DNA of 64,000 nt from Siphonodentalium dalli (GCA_032622095.1 CP136067.1:49453899-49517898); one strand, 5' to 3'. Positions 1-12,120 are shown, counted from the stretch's first letter. Notes: generated from the letters alone by a model not told the origin. Made by a program: numbers and translations.

Positions 1-1239
1 TATGGTCATAAAGGTCGCGTTCCCCAACGTCCACAGCCATTGCCATCGAGACTGTAAATTGTTCTTTAAAGACATAGTGAAATAAATGCACCACAGTTCC
101 TGACATTTTCTTGAATAATATCGCCCACATACTGACCCTAACCCCGAGAGAGGATAACAAAACACGCATACATTCATGCTTTTAAGACATTATCCATTAG
201 TCCATCCGACTGTTTTGAGGGAGGCTAGCATAGTATTATCCAGGCAAAAGTGTACGTAGTTGAATCAGAAAGGCTTCGAAACGGATGTGGAAATACAATC
301 TTACCACACCAAATAAACCGACACGCATGCCATTCGATATCTTAAACATGCACCAGGTGTAGGGGTGGTGTATACAGTGGCCCATTTCATTCCCAGTATC
401 ATGGCGCATGTCCACAAACTAGCACCGCGAGCATTGTTCTTCTCTGCTGGGAGATATTCGACGAGACAACTGCGGGGCGTCACACAGTTTGCTTCGGATA
501 ATGGTCAAGAAGTGTGGGTAGTCTGTACACTAGGGTCTTCTCCTTAGCAGATAGATATCTGTCCAAGGGAATGAGACAGCTAGCAACCTTCGAAACACTG
601 TCGAAGTTGTCCACATATGTCAATGCGTTCGCTGAGTTTGTGAGTTGATAAACCATCAATTGAGAAGTGAATAGCTAACTGGATCGCCAGGTGTACATGT
701 CGTTATCCCATGGGGTATGAGACACATACATAGAGATGACCTTCTGTAAGCTGGTATTGTATACTCATCGGCCATATGCCTTCCTAGTTCAAGATGACGC
801 ACAAATATCATATTTAGCAAATATTTAAAATCGTAAGCTAGACACCGGGAAATGAATTGTTTGAAACGTTATGATTAGAGGGACCCTACTCCCAGGAAGT
901 GGTGAATAATTTGTCGGTGTGAGCGACCTAGATTTATCAGACAAAGAAATGGAAGCTGGTCCAGATAATTATGGACGTGACGTGGCAAATCAGAATCTGT
1001 TATCAGGTAATTGTTCTGATATAACTATTCGGCGCACCTCGCTTACGGCCATTATCGGTGCTAAGTGGAGACTGGATTTCGAAATGCCACATCACGATAT
1101 TAATGGTGGTTTTTCATCTTTCCAGAAGGATACGAGCTATGTTATGTGTTTTTATACCTTTAAGTTGAACTAGCAGATGGTTTATGTACAGTTTCGTCCA
1201 TACATACCGATATTATGACAAAAAATTGAAATTAAAATG
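1..1239. other. No recognised gene
   Basis: Short overlapping frames occur on both strands (for example near 301-547 and 919-1173), but none shows a recognisable domain, splice-site pair or codon signature. I see no repeat array or inverted repeat here. The 919-1173 frame has no ATG at its start and resembles nothing I know. Confidence 0.5.
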
Positions 1240-2370
1240 AGAAAATATCGATTTATTTTCAATTTCTATCCGCCAATTTAGCAGCGATCTTGGCTGTTAG
1301 TATCAATTGCCAAACCCTAATGAATACTTCATATCACTATTCCATATCAACATGTAATGGTGGATAGAAATCGCGAAACAATAACGCCCATCCTAAGAAA
1401 GTAAAGGAATGTAGACTTGTTTTCAAAATTCGGTCGCCATTTTGGCCGCCATCTTCAATTGGGAAAACCATTTCTTGCATGAGATGTAAGGTAATTACTT
1501 CACCTCAGTATTTCCAACTCAACTGTACGCATGGATGAAGTTGTCTCGACAATAATGCCCAATGATGTGAATATGAGGGAATTTCCGTGATTTTTCAAAA
1601 TATGTCCGCCATTGTGGGCGCCATTTTGAATTTGGGGGACTTTTGTTTGGATATGGTACAAGGAAAGTTCTTCACCTAAGTGTTCCCAACTTACAATAGT
1701 AAGCAGGTGTGGAGTTGTCATGACAATAATGCTCATTGATGTTAAAATCAGCGATTTTCGGCGATTTTTTATTTCTGGTGTCCATTTTGGCCGCCATCTT
1801 GGATTTGGGTAAATATTCCTCAACTCAGGTATAAGAGGAATCCTAGTTCGAGTATCTACTGCAAATATGTATGCATGTGTGTTGCTATAATAGCAATAAC
1901 ATTCATTGATTCGAAACATAACATCGCGTTATTAACGGAGATTCGGCTTTGACCTATGATACCGGCATTTGGGGAAAACGTGATATCGGACAAAAATATC
2001 CCGCAATGAATGCATATTATGGTCCTCGTGTGTTCGCCAATGACACCTCTATATGATAAATGTATAACATGACGCAAAAATTCTAACATTTTCCCACCGA
2101 GACAAACGAAAGGTGGTAACATGTCAGAAAAATAGCATATTTTCACATTTCGGCGGCCATCTTGGCCGCCATATTGGAATCTGGTGTCGGATTTTTGGCT
2201 AATTTGTAAGGGTTGTATATTAGCATAACGAATCGAGCGGAAAACAAGACCGCATATGCTATCATCTTTACTATAATGGCGATCAAAGAGACCTGGTGCA
2301 TTAAAAAAAATGGCCGCCATGATGGACGCCATCTTGTCTGGAGTCTCTGCGGCCACTTTTTTTTCTTGTT
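1240..2370. repeat. Diverged tandem-like repeats with GCCGCCATCTT motifs
   Basis: Recurrent segments of roughly 170-190 bp share phrases such as gacaataatgcycattgatg and ttttcaaaatnngtccgccat. Each carries a GC-rich block reading GGCCGCCATCTTG or a close variant, at about 1444, 1607, 1789, 2153-2175 (two facing copies) and 2312-2335. Related blocks recur at 61191, 61532, 61887 and 62026, so this is a dispersed family. The frames open on the minus strand (1500-2500) come from the repeat and are not genes. GCCGCCATCTT is the reverse complement of the core known for the zinc-finger factor YY1; actual binding is not shown. Confidence 0.6.
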
Positions 2371-3094
2371 AACAAGTGAAAAAAAATAGAGGAGACCTTA
2401 AGGAAGAAAATTAGTGGGGTGAAGTTCAGTCCTGTGGGGGGGGGGGTGCAGAGGTCGACCAATATCTCCTGGACTAATGCCTCTGCAACATTAAATGTCA
2501 TACATTCTATATTTATGTATTGGAATTGTTGGTCCTAACAAAAACAATGACTTTGTTGTATTATTATACGGTGATACAGTTTACTATAATTCTCTCATTC
2601 TGCGACAAGTACGCGCCTTTACTGGACGGACATGTGTCGAATGTCGATAGTGCACATGCGGATTGTACGGCGTTGTTAACGCCCCTCGGGTGTGAACTGT
2701 GGTACAGGTTTTTAGAAATTTGTGGTTCGCTGGGCATTTTATAAATTGATAATGGGTTTTTCCGGTTGTGACAATTCGCAGTAGGTCGCTATTTGCGGAC
2801 GTCTATTTGCGGAGGTCCCCGAATTCGCGGAAGTTCCCTAAAATTGTCGAAATATGTTGATTTTAATTAGGGAATGGGTGCGTATATGTCAATTGATACG
2901 TATTTTAAACAAATAACGACACGATCATCATAATAGTGGTTTGTTCTATCAATCATATCATAATCATCATCAACATCATCATCATAATACGGAACACGTC
3001 TTGCGACTTTTCGTCCCAATAACATTATTTGCAATGCTTGTTTACAAATATATATATCTTCATTCGATATTTACTTGTGAGTCACTTGAACATG
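2371..3094. other. No gene; poly-G run and CAT microsatellite
   Basis: There is an uninterrupted G run near 2435-2446 and an imperfect cat/catcaa microsatellite at about 2949-2991. No coding or transposon signal was recognised otherwise. Confidence 0.5.
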
Positions 3095-3680
3095 TTACTT
3101 GTCGTCGAACTCGTATTTGATATAATAGAAGAATGAGTCTATGTATATTTTGAATTGAACGAGTGTTGGAGCCTCAACAGCGAAGACTGGCAGAGAGTTC
3201 CAGCTATTTACCACCCCCTGCGTTAAGAAATAGTTTCCAATGGCCTTGTTAACAATGGGCATCTGTAGCTTTTTATTATGTACTCTTGTTCTTCCTGATG
3301 AATGTCTTTCTAATAGGTCACAGGCATTGATATTGTAATGACCATTCAACAGTTTATGTACCTCGATTAGATCTCCTCTAAATATTCGATATTTTAAAGA
3401 CATCAGATTGAGTCTTATCATTCGGTCTCGGTAGCATAGAGTTTTGATTTGACGAACTAGTTTCGTTGCTTTTCTGTGTATTTCTCTAACACAATGCTTT
3501 GATATTTGTGATGTGGGGTCCATGCAGAGTTACAGTATTCGATGATAGGTCTGACCATGCTTATGTAGAGCGATTAGTAAGTGTCGATGTCCAAGTTCGC
3601 GAAAGTTCTGTTGTCTATGTCGAGATTTGAGAAGCTTTATTGTTTTCGGATATTGTAGGAAGGCTAATCTGGCCGTGTCA
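3095..3680 (-). pseudogene. Non-LTR retrotransposon reverse transcriptase, C-terminal fragment (CR1/jockey-like)
   Basis: Decayed 3' end of a LINE-type ORF2. On the minus strand the longest piece (3523-3095) reads RKATKLVRQIKTLCYRDR, then YRIFRGDLIEVHKLLNG and VVNSWNSLP. This is the tail found after the reverse transcriptase of CR1/jockey-type elements in animals. Just upstream, in other frames, are VRPIIEYCNSAW and a SFSNLDIDNRTF-like stretch that belong to the same domain. At least two frameshifts (near 3495 and near 3555) therefore separate the parts. The catalytic RT core and endonuclease are absent, so it is a 5'-truncated dead copy. Family placement below CR1/jockey is not secure. Confidence 0.8.
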
Positions 3681-4189
3681 AATTGAGCTATAGCGATGGG
3701 ATTTCTCACAGTACAAAACATTTCGGATTTTCGTGCGGTGTGTATTCGCTGGATGTCTTTTAGTTGCAGTATGTAACTATTATGGCCGCGTTAATTGCTT
3801 TCGATGTTTAGGTATGAACAATGGCTGGGCCATGCACTCTTGGCGGGAACACAATGCCTCCGATTTTTGATCCGCACTTAGAAGCTTTTTGGTGTGGTGA
3901 ATGAGAAACCTGCAGTAATAAGCCGTAGTTTTTTTGTAATAATTTGAAGGATTAGTTGTTTTAACGGAATTCTGAGGCGGTGCATTCATGTAACCAATAT
4001 ATTTTATATTATAATTTATATTTATGGCTAATAATATGATCTTGAGGGCGTTACTATTTCTGATTATGGTTTTCTTGTTTCTATTGTGAGGAGAGGGTTC
4101 AATATATCTTAGGCTGACATGTAATGGTGCGACAAGATCGCGAAGAGGCAGGTCATGCATGGTGGTTTCGTGGATACCACATATTGACC
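3681..4189. other. No recognised feature
   Basis: AT-rich sequence between the LINE fragment and the hAT-like element. A 199-aa minus-strand frame crosses from here into the element but has no family resemblance and is taken as chance. Confidence 0.4.
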
Positions 4190-4197
4190 CTAGCAAG

Positions 4198-5126
4198 CAG
4201 AGGCGGACTGGGCCAAAAAAACCGGCCCGGGAAATTAATATAATAACGGCCCATCTGTTGGGGGGGGGCGTCCACAGTCCACCTTGGAAAATTCCAACTG
4301 CACCCCCCCCCCTTGAATCAGATGCAGACCAAATACATGTTTTTGCATAATTCCATTTGCACCTCTGGTCTAATATCATATATATTCATAAACCATGGTT
4401 CTATATATTCCCGGTATGAGACCATTCAGATATTTTTACCTGAAAAATTGCATAAAATCTAACATCTAGCGGTCTAACTCCAGACAAATGCACACGGCTA
4501 CGGACAAGAGACCAGGACACACCGGGCTGTTCATGGTTGTTCGGCCCGGGGTGAGAACATTTTGAAAACTATACAAGAAAATCTCGAATCCGATAAACTA
4601 GACTGGCATCAACTGAAGCGTTCCTATTTTCTTGTAAATTTCAATTGGGGGAGGGGTGCGTAAGAATTTTTTTTGGGATTTACAGCTGGGAGTTACCGTT
4701 AAAATCTCGAGATTAATGGGGTCTTTACGTGGTGTTATATGATGCCGACAAGTTCATTTAATGTCAAAATTACGATTAGCCAATTCGGCTGGTTAAACAA
4801 CACATGTGGCGGCCCACGTCCGGAATTTTCCCGGTCTCCCGATCGGCCATGCAGTCCGCCTCTGCCCTCATGAATTTATGTGAGAAGAGTACCATCTTAT
4901 TGGATATACGGCTGGTTAAACAACACATGTGGCGGCCCACGTCGGTTTCATTTGCGGCCCAAGTTGTGGTTGGGCGGCCCAACCACATATACCCCCCCCC
5001 ACCCCCCAAACCGTAAAAAAAACCCTCGGATTCTCGCTTGATAGAAAATCACGTGGAATCAGAATTTGTCCGGCCTCCGGCCCATCGGGAAATTTCCCGG
5101 TCTCCCGATCGGCCAGTCCACCTCTG
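4198..5126. mobile_element. Non-autonomous hAT-like DNA transposon with perfect 8-bp TSD
   Basis: The left end starts cagaggcggactgggcc and the right end is its inverted counterpart, ending ggccagtccacctctg. Each end continues inward to a shared gggaaatt block (about 38 bp of imperfect TIR). The flanks are the identical 8-mer ctagcaag (4190-4197 and 5127-5134), a textbook hAT-type target duplication. CAGAGGCGGACTGG is a terminus seen in hAT elements of aquatic animals. Inside there is no transposase. A second right-end-like block at 4827-4858 and a 31-bp phrase at 4791 and 4912 (ggttaaacaacacatgtggc) show an internal duplication or nested relative. Poly-C runs lie at about 4304 and 4991. Confidence 0.85.
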
Positions 5127-5134
5127 CTAGCAAG

Positions 5135-6268
5135 TGTCGAAGAACATAGTTGAGGGGAGCCTTCCATCACCATTTATTTATGACTTATAATGACTCCATC
5201 GGTTGCGAACAAGTCATCGACTAGGTTAAATGGATCATTCTCCCCCAAGAATATACTTGGGCTTTGAACCGTGACGTTCCATAGGGATCAACACTCTGGC
5301 CCGTGGTATTTTCCCGTAAGTTAGATCGTGTCTATAATCGGATGGTGTTGGTTATGTTCAAATCGGGAATTGACTGGAGATTTCAATTCCGGTGTTTGCG
5401 TTTCCGATGCAGCTAATATTCTAATGTGAAATTTGAGATACACCTGACCAGTAGAGTCAACCAAATATCTTATTGAAGGGTATCAACGGTTGATAAGCAA
5501 ATACGGTACCACACATGATTGAATGTCACCATTGAACCAATCATTCATTGGTATTTTGCCTTAATTTAGCAAGTGTCTAATCACCTGTGTTGGTTATGTT
5601 CAATGATGGGCACATGTATGTCTAAAACTGTGCAGGCATGTTCTACATAGGCCACTGATCATTAAAAGATCGAGAGACTTTGCCACCCGATATCTACTTA
5701 GTAACGGTTACTAAGCACCTAGCCGGAATTTGCAGGAAAATCCAAATTTTTTTAAACATATTTTTATTGTAATATAATATTACAAGAAGGATCGGGGCAC
5801 AAGTTTTGACAGTTTACATTCGCCCTCTCCCATAACATTTTAACAAATACAATGTAGATGACGAACATAACATATACGGGATGACATATGGTGTGTTTGT
5901 GATTGCTATCAGTCCTATCCTTATGCTTTTGAAATTTCCTCTGAGGTAGTCAAAATTTGTAACGCACAGGAGGATAGTATATTTTCAGCAGAGAAATGCA
6001 ATTATAGCTTATAAATATCTATTTTCCACAATAAGCTCTACTTTAGTGGCAATTCGATTTTACTTGATTGTCACAGCTATACATGAAGCGTGAACATTGA
6101 TTGTGGTTAAAATGTTGATGGTGAATGTTGGGTTTCAGTCGCTGTACTGAAGTTCGCCAAATGTAACTGGCGTGTGAAGTGTGCAAGCAAAGCCTATACT
6201 GCTATAGTAAATATATCAAGTGTCCGTTTGTCAGTAGCACAAGTCCTGCGAAAACACAGAACAGCACA
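5135..6268. other. No recognised gene
   Basis: AT-rich DNA. The phrase ggttatgttcaa occurs twice (about 5349 and 5591), suggesting an old duplication. No long frame, RNA gene or transposon end was recognised. Confidence 0.5.
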
Positions 6269-6275
6269 GTGTATG

Positions 6276-7641
6276 TTAGTCCAAGTCTTCTCGTACTAAA
6301 GCCGGCTAAGATATTGGGATGGAGGTGCCGGTCTTGAGTCCGAGATCGCGCGCATAGCCTTCTTATGACACGAGTTACGCCCAGGATCTGTGGCGGGAAT
6401 CTGTGGTGTATTTTACTCGATTTACCTAACAAAGCAATACATGATGCTATATACGTCGGAAAGAGTGACATATTATGGTCAGAATGGTGTATAATAATCT
6501 AACTTTAATGTTAAATTACACATAGAATATTCCGGTTGATTGCCACAAACATCGTTGTTTTTTCTGTTTGTTTACTTAACTGAAAGCCGAACTCAGGTTC
6601 CGAAGAACTTCGGCATTGTCCGGTGTTTGTTCTGAGTATTCTAGTTTCCGTTTCTATATATAGCGCGGGGTTTTCCGAACAAAATAGCGAAAACCGATCG
6701 CCGCAAAGTCCAGTTTCCAATGTGCTTTGAGAACAATTCCCGCACTAAAAACTTAATGACATAATGGAGGATCAGAAAGGTAGTTTTGTTGACAATTTTC
6801 GCAAGCAACTTGTCAAAATTGGAGCAAATTATAACTCTTGTGTCTGACTTGCCGTGCGTGTGATTTTCATCCATGTGCATTTTGACTTTTGTGTTGATAA
6901 AATAATCGGAGAACCGAATCACACAGTTTCGAAATATAGTTCTTCCGTTTTAGTGGGACTTTTCAAACTTAAGGTTAAAAATTTATACAAATTTTGTTTG
7001 ATTTTTTGTGTGCTTAACAAGAGCAGTATATTGCTCTGTTCGCTTAGTATATATCTTAATTTCGCTGAAGTCCACCAAATGTGGGAAATGTAGCACCATA
7101 TTATTTATTCTAATGCTCGTTGTGTTTACACTGTTTTAAACTTTGAGAGGGTTGTAATTCCCCGTAATTTATTTAATGTATTACATTTATATCTTCAATG
7201 TTTAATCAATCTATTTATTTTTTATTTATTGACACACATAATTACGATTACAATGGAGAATTCATCGTAATTTGCGTTGTCAGTCGAAAATCTACGGAAT
7301 ATTTTCAACGCAAAATGCCGAACACAGTTCGCGAGGTCAACTGAGTTCGCATACTTTTAAAAAATTGTAAACATTGCGGTAAATGTCTCTTTTCGCATTA
7401 AATTACCGCTTTCAATTCACAACTGATGTGGGTTTCAGATCAAATAGCATGTCTTCTGCGGAAAATATCCGTTTATTGTCGCAATTGTGATATTTTATTT
7501 CATATAATTGTGGTTTTATTTGAGCGGGTCACTAACGCTTAAGTCGTGTCATAGGAATGCATGGGCCTGGAACTCGGACTAAAGACCGGCACCTCCATCC
7601 CAATATCTTAGCCGGCTTTAGTACGAGAAGACTTGGACTAA
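6276..7641. mobile_element. 1.37-kb non-autonomous DNA transposon with long TIRs and 7-8 bp TSD
   Basis: The first ~67 bases (from ttagtccaagtcttctcg) reappear, nearly perfectly inverted, at the right end (ending gaagacttggactaa). The match continues more weakly to about 6400 and 7523. Both ends are flanked by gtgtatg (6269-6275 and 7642-7648). An eighth base, a, also matches, so the duplication may be agtgtatg. The 1.1-kb interior is AT-rich and shows no transposase; the 60-90 aa frames in it are not recognisable. An 8-bp duplication would suit hAT or P elements, but the termini do not let me assign a superfamily. Confidence 0.85.
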
Positions 7642-8071
7642 GTGTATGTGGGATAGACTCCGATGACAACGATGGAGTTAATGACTATGAACGACTAACA
7701 TCTGCCTGTGTATTTGTGACAATACATCCCGTTATGATCAACGACGTGGCTTCATACACTAGTCAGTGGACAACAAGACAGACAAGTATTAAGAAAACAA
7801 TAATTAAATATGCAATCACATCTAAAACTTCAGTTTAGAATGTCCTCGTTTGACTGAACAGACTGCATATTATCGAAATTACTAAACCATTGGACACTTT
7901 ACTTTTGCCAAATACTGTATCTTGAGGCATAACTATATCGTATATTGCATCTATTAAATTACGGATAGCTACAGTGGGTCAAACGCGAGTATTAATCTTC
8001 ATATATATTTGCACATGATCGCCAATAAGTGATATTACAATCAACGTTTTAGCATAATACGAAATTCTACA

Positions 8072-8400
8072 TAGGGTTCAGTGTTAAATTTTGATCGCAA
8101 CTGTAGCCAGCGAGAATCATTTGTTCACATCCAATTGTTTAAAACTACGTCTGTGTTTCATACTTAATATTTTTTAGGAATATCAGTACGCGTATATCAT
8201 CATACGTAAAATGGCGCCATATATCCAAAATACTAGAATCTCCATATGGTTCAGTGTTAAATTGTAGCCAGCAACTGTAGCCAGCAAGAATGAACTGATC
8301 GCATCCAAATTTTCAAAAATACATGTAAGTGCCATAGCTAGTAGTTTTGATAAATTTAAAATCGAACCGATCTCCATACGCCAGATGGCACCATCTATCG
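8072..8400. repeat. Two-copy diverged tandem duplication (~190 bp)
   Basis: The phrases ggttcagtgttaaatt, aactgtagccagc(g/a)agaat and cgcatcca/cacatcca recur in the same order about 185-190 bp apart. No coding content. Confidence 0.55.
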
Positions 8401-8589
8401 TTTTTTTTCTTCAAAAATACGAAACGCTCTCGAAATGATGTTGACCCCGATTTAAGCCGAACCACCAAAATTCAAGAATAGAAACAAGTCAATCCTGAAA
8501 CCACATATACACAAAACTTATAAAAAAAACACCTACAAGAAGAAAAAAAACTTTTGTCTTAGTTTTTGTTGTTGGGTTTCGGCTGTTCA

Positions 8590-8667
8590 TTCGCTTGCTT
8601 CGGAAATACCAAACGAAGCAAGCGAAATAACAAAAAACATTTTCGCGAAGGAACCGAAGCAAGCGAA
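8590..8667. repeat. Inverted and direct copies of cgaagcaagcgaa
   Basis: ttcgcttgcttcg at 8590-8602 is followed by its reverse complement cgaagcaagcgaa at 8614-8626, with a further direct copy at 8655-8667. The first two could form a 13-bp hairpin with an 11-base loop. They lie about 300 bp upstream of the putative first receptor exon, so a 5'UTR or promoter role is possible but not shown. Confidence 0.6.
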
Positions 8668-8942
8668 AACAAAAACGAAAAAAGCGAAAAAGTATGTGGC
8701 GGAAACAGGACACCATAGTAATCGCCGCAAGTACGTATAAGTCACTGCGACGGTCGACACGAAACCATATCGACGTCTTCGTCAGGTTGCAGTGTTGTGA
8801 ATATTGATCAGTGTGTCAGTGCTGCGTGGTATAAAGTCATACCATCCGAGGATGGAACGTGATTGATTGCTCTTTGATGTCACAACGATGGTGAAACTAA
8901 CATATTAGTATCCATGTTGTCTAGTAGTGCATGGTTGACAAT

Positions 8943-9033
8943 ATGCTAGCTATGTGGACAAACTTACTCGTGTCATCAACAATAGTTCTTTTCATTGGAT
9001 ATAATTCAAGATCAGTAGAATGCGTAAATATTG
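8943..9033 (+). CDS. Putative first exon (signal peptide) of the ionotropic glutamate receptor
   Basis: From the ATG at 8943 the frame reads a classic secretory signal peptide: a short N-region, a hydrophobic core containing LLVSSTIVLFIG, then VECVNI and the first base of a Gly codon. It then meets a strong donor, g|gtgagt, at 9034. The exon is 91 bases and ends in phase 1. iGluR precursors start this way, and VNIG resembles the usual first strand of the amino-terminal domain (family knowledge). The link to the receptor exons 23 kb downstream is inference, because the intermediate exons were not recognised. It could be the first exon of another secreted or membrane protein. Confidence 0.45.
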
Positions 9034-10797
9034 GTGAGTAATAAGTGTGGTTACCATTACTTTGCAAAGTAAAATATTACTTGCCATTTTCTGCAGGAGA
9101 TTTACCATTACGATTACCATTACTTAAAAATGGGAAGTAATGCATTACAATTAAATTTTCAGAAACGACTAGCATTTATAAGTACAATGCTTGATGTCGA
9201 ATCCATTCACCGATGTACCGACATGGTGTGTGTGTGTCTCACCCCCAATGACGACCATAATTTTGAATAGTTGGAAATTCCATAACTCAAATTCTAATAG
9301 TTGGAAATAGTTTTCAAATTCCAATAGTTATACAAGTAACAAGTAAACCGAATGATCTAAGTGTTTCAATCAGAGTTCACGATTTTCCAACTCCGAATTT
9401 GTGCCAGTTGTTTATTTTCCGACTCGGAATTCCAATTATAAATACTAGTCACCGATTGTACAAATAGTTTTTTCCGACTCCGACTTCCATCATTTTGAAT
9501 TGCCGCTAAACCGGGAGACCTGTAAACCCGGAGCCGAATCAAGTGACAGTTACAACGCAAAAGAATAAGCTAAAACACTTCAATGAAATCGAATAAATCA
9601 TGACTAAGATGCAAAAAATGTCAAACTACGCTGTACGCTTGATTATCATCGATAGGTAAGTAATGATTTTATGTTGATAACTTGCCATGTCATTTGGAGG
9701 TGGAGGAATATAATTGATTTTACAGGTTTGAACAAATTGCGAAATGTGTTTTATACTGCCGCGAATAACAGGGGAGATCGTTTACTCGTACAAATTTAAC
9801 ATACAATCCAAATTTCCTGCATTTCAATAAAGGAACTGTTTAAATTCTGAGTTAGTAAGTGCTATGTACGAGCTAATGTTTACAATTTTAACCCTTTTAC
9901 TACTGTCAGTGCTGGGACATCGTGGGGAGTCATGCCCATGTGGCAGTGGCAAACTGGCATACTGGTATTGTATGATTTATAATTGTAGTTTGTACAAGAA
10001 TGCCTGCTGGTGTTAATACACAGTCATTTGAGTAAATAAATTCCAATAATGCTCATTACCTGAACACATATATGAAATTGAAAGCAAAGCATTTCCTTCA
10101 AGTTCAGACTGGTATGATTTATCAACCATAGGTTCATGGTCACTAGTCTATTAGTAATATCAAACTTCCATATCTTTCTGATGACAGCTTTAACAATATA
10201 ACTATCATTCAACATGCATAGTTGGTACCATTGTGTGAGTTATAACTTGTGACTCCTTGGAATTTGAATACATGTAACTCATATTCGTCCTTCAACCATA
10301 TTCTAATTCATATCATGTATAACTTACTGTATGCACATAGTACTCAATACATAACACGTGGACCAATGCTATGCCATTCTTTACTAGTGTCTTTATTTGC
10401 ACAGTCCATACTCTTTAAAAGAACATGTAGAAACCCACCAAATTATTAAGCCATTAAGCCAATATTGGAATTTTCCATTACTCAAAACCAAATCATATAA
10501 ATTTTGAAATTTTATTAGACCAAATCCTTATAGTTGGAAATGTTATGGTTTCACCCCAGTTGGAACCCCCTAGGAACGTCCCTGAATCCATTCTATGACA
10601 ATTGTATTCATTTGATGAATTTCACATATTGATGTTATTCATGGAACAAAATACTGTTTAAACTTAGATATTCACTTCCCCATAACTATATATGTGGTTG
10701 ACCTCTACACTGGTGATGACTGTCATGCCAAAATAGTTTTAAAATTGTAATTTTTGGTGTTCAAATCACTGTTGATCTATGTCTATATTTGCGAATG
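9034..10797. other. Intron-like or intergenic DNA, no gene recognised
   Basis: AT-rich. It holds short repeats of ttaccatta(c/g) around 9050-9130, a (gt)n run near 9225, and repeated aattccaatagtt / agttggaaat phrases at 9260-9330 and about 10530. If the signal exon belongs to the receptor this is part of its first intron. Confidence 0.5.
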
Positions 10798-12120
10798 TCT
10801 GTCTGTCTGTGTTCTATAGAAATTCACACAAGACCATATGGGTGGTACAAAAGAGGTCTAACAGGGGTAACTTTTTACAAGGAAGATAATAGTGTGGGTT
10901 AGAATTTTCTAAAGAGATACTGTTGTTGTCATGGTCAGCGGAGGGGGGGGGGCAAATTTATTTTGTCGTCGATTTCCACCAAACTATACACAATCATACC
11001 CGTGATGTGAGGAATATAATGGTGTGTTTTAAAGTTCGCCATGATATCATGAGTCTACTGATGTGGCTCAAAGCTGTCAAATGTGGCGTCATTCGAGTCA
11101 GGGGTACGCTGAAGGGGGTGGGCACTAAATTTGATAAAAATGTGATTTCCACCAATTTTATATATAGTCATCTTCATAATTAGTATAATTTTGTGGTTTA
11201 GAGATGAGAAAAGTATGCGCTTGATTCAGGGGTAGGGAGGGTAGGGTCACCAAAACTGATAAAATACAATTAGCACCAATTTACACCCAATTCATATTCG
11301 TTCTTTCCCAATGATACGAGGAATCAGATCATGTGGGTTAAAGACGCCACATTTGGTGCCTATATTTGCGAATGTCTGTCTCTGTTCTATATAACTTCAC
11401 GGGGGACCATCTAGATGGCACCAAAGGGGTCTAACAGGGGTATATTTTACGAGGAAGATAATGGGAGTGGGTTAAATTTTTCTAAAGTGATTATGTTGGG
11501 TTCAGGGCAGAAAAGGGGAGGGGCCGCAAAAATGATATGGCGGCGTTGGAGTCAGGGTGCACGGAGGGGAGGGGCGCCAAATTTTATTATAAAAAAATGG
11601 GAAGGGGCAATACATCTGATAATAATTTGTGTAGTTGTGGTTTACCACCAAACTTATACATAATCATCTCCATGATATCAGGGGTCTACTGGACGTGGTT
11701 TAATTATGTCAAATGTGGCGTTGTTAGATTCATGAATGGGGAAGGAGGGGCACCAACGCTTATTGTGCGAGAGATGGGGAGGGGCAATACATCTGAGAAT
11801 AATATGTGTAGTTGTCGTTTACCACCAAACTTATACATAATCATCTCCATGATATCAGGGATCTAATGGACGTTGTTTTTAACCCAAATTATTTGATTCA
11901 TTGAAGAAGAAAGTGTATGAATTTGGTGGAAATTATAATGCTAAACATATCTATCAGCTTTGGTGCCCCTCCCGCCCCATGCATGAATCTAACTCCGCCA
12001 CCTTTGACATAATTAAAGTTGGTGTCGTTTGCTTCAGGGGATGGGGAGAGGAGGGGTATTAGCATTGGTAGGAATGTTTTAGTCGCCGATATCCACTAAA
12101 GTTATATATAGTCATCTCCA
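10798..12120. repeat. Diverged large repeat units with internal 170-bp duplication
   Basis: A unit opening gtctgtctgtgttctata and containing ggtctaacaggggta starts at about 10798 and again at about 11371, roughly 573 bp apart. Inside the second, a block containing aggggcaatacatctga and catctccatgatatcaggg repeats with a spacing of about 170 bp (about 11605 and 11774). The last part (about 12015-12130) is homologous to 30930-31050. GC-rich ggggaggggc tracts mark each unit. Open frames here, for example 11537-11866, follow the repeat and are not genes. Confidence 0.65.

Noticed and set aside
919..1173. 84-aa plus-strand frame beginning MSDLDLSDKEME
   Set aside because: The first codon is GTG, not ATG; there is no family resemblance, promoter or splice context.
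1500..2501. Three overlapping minus-strand frames (139, 166 and 66 aa)
   Set aside because: They lie inside the GCCGCCATCTT repeat family, repeat each other's peptide phrases, and show no domain or splice signals.
9655..9665. A strong-looking donor (ag|gtaagt) considered as the end of a second receptor exon
   Set aside because: The preceding frame is short (MTKMQKMSNYAVRLIIID), has no acceptor and no similarity to an amino-terminal domain.
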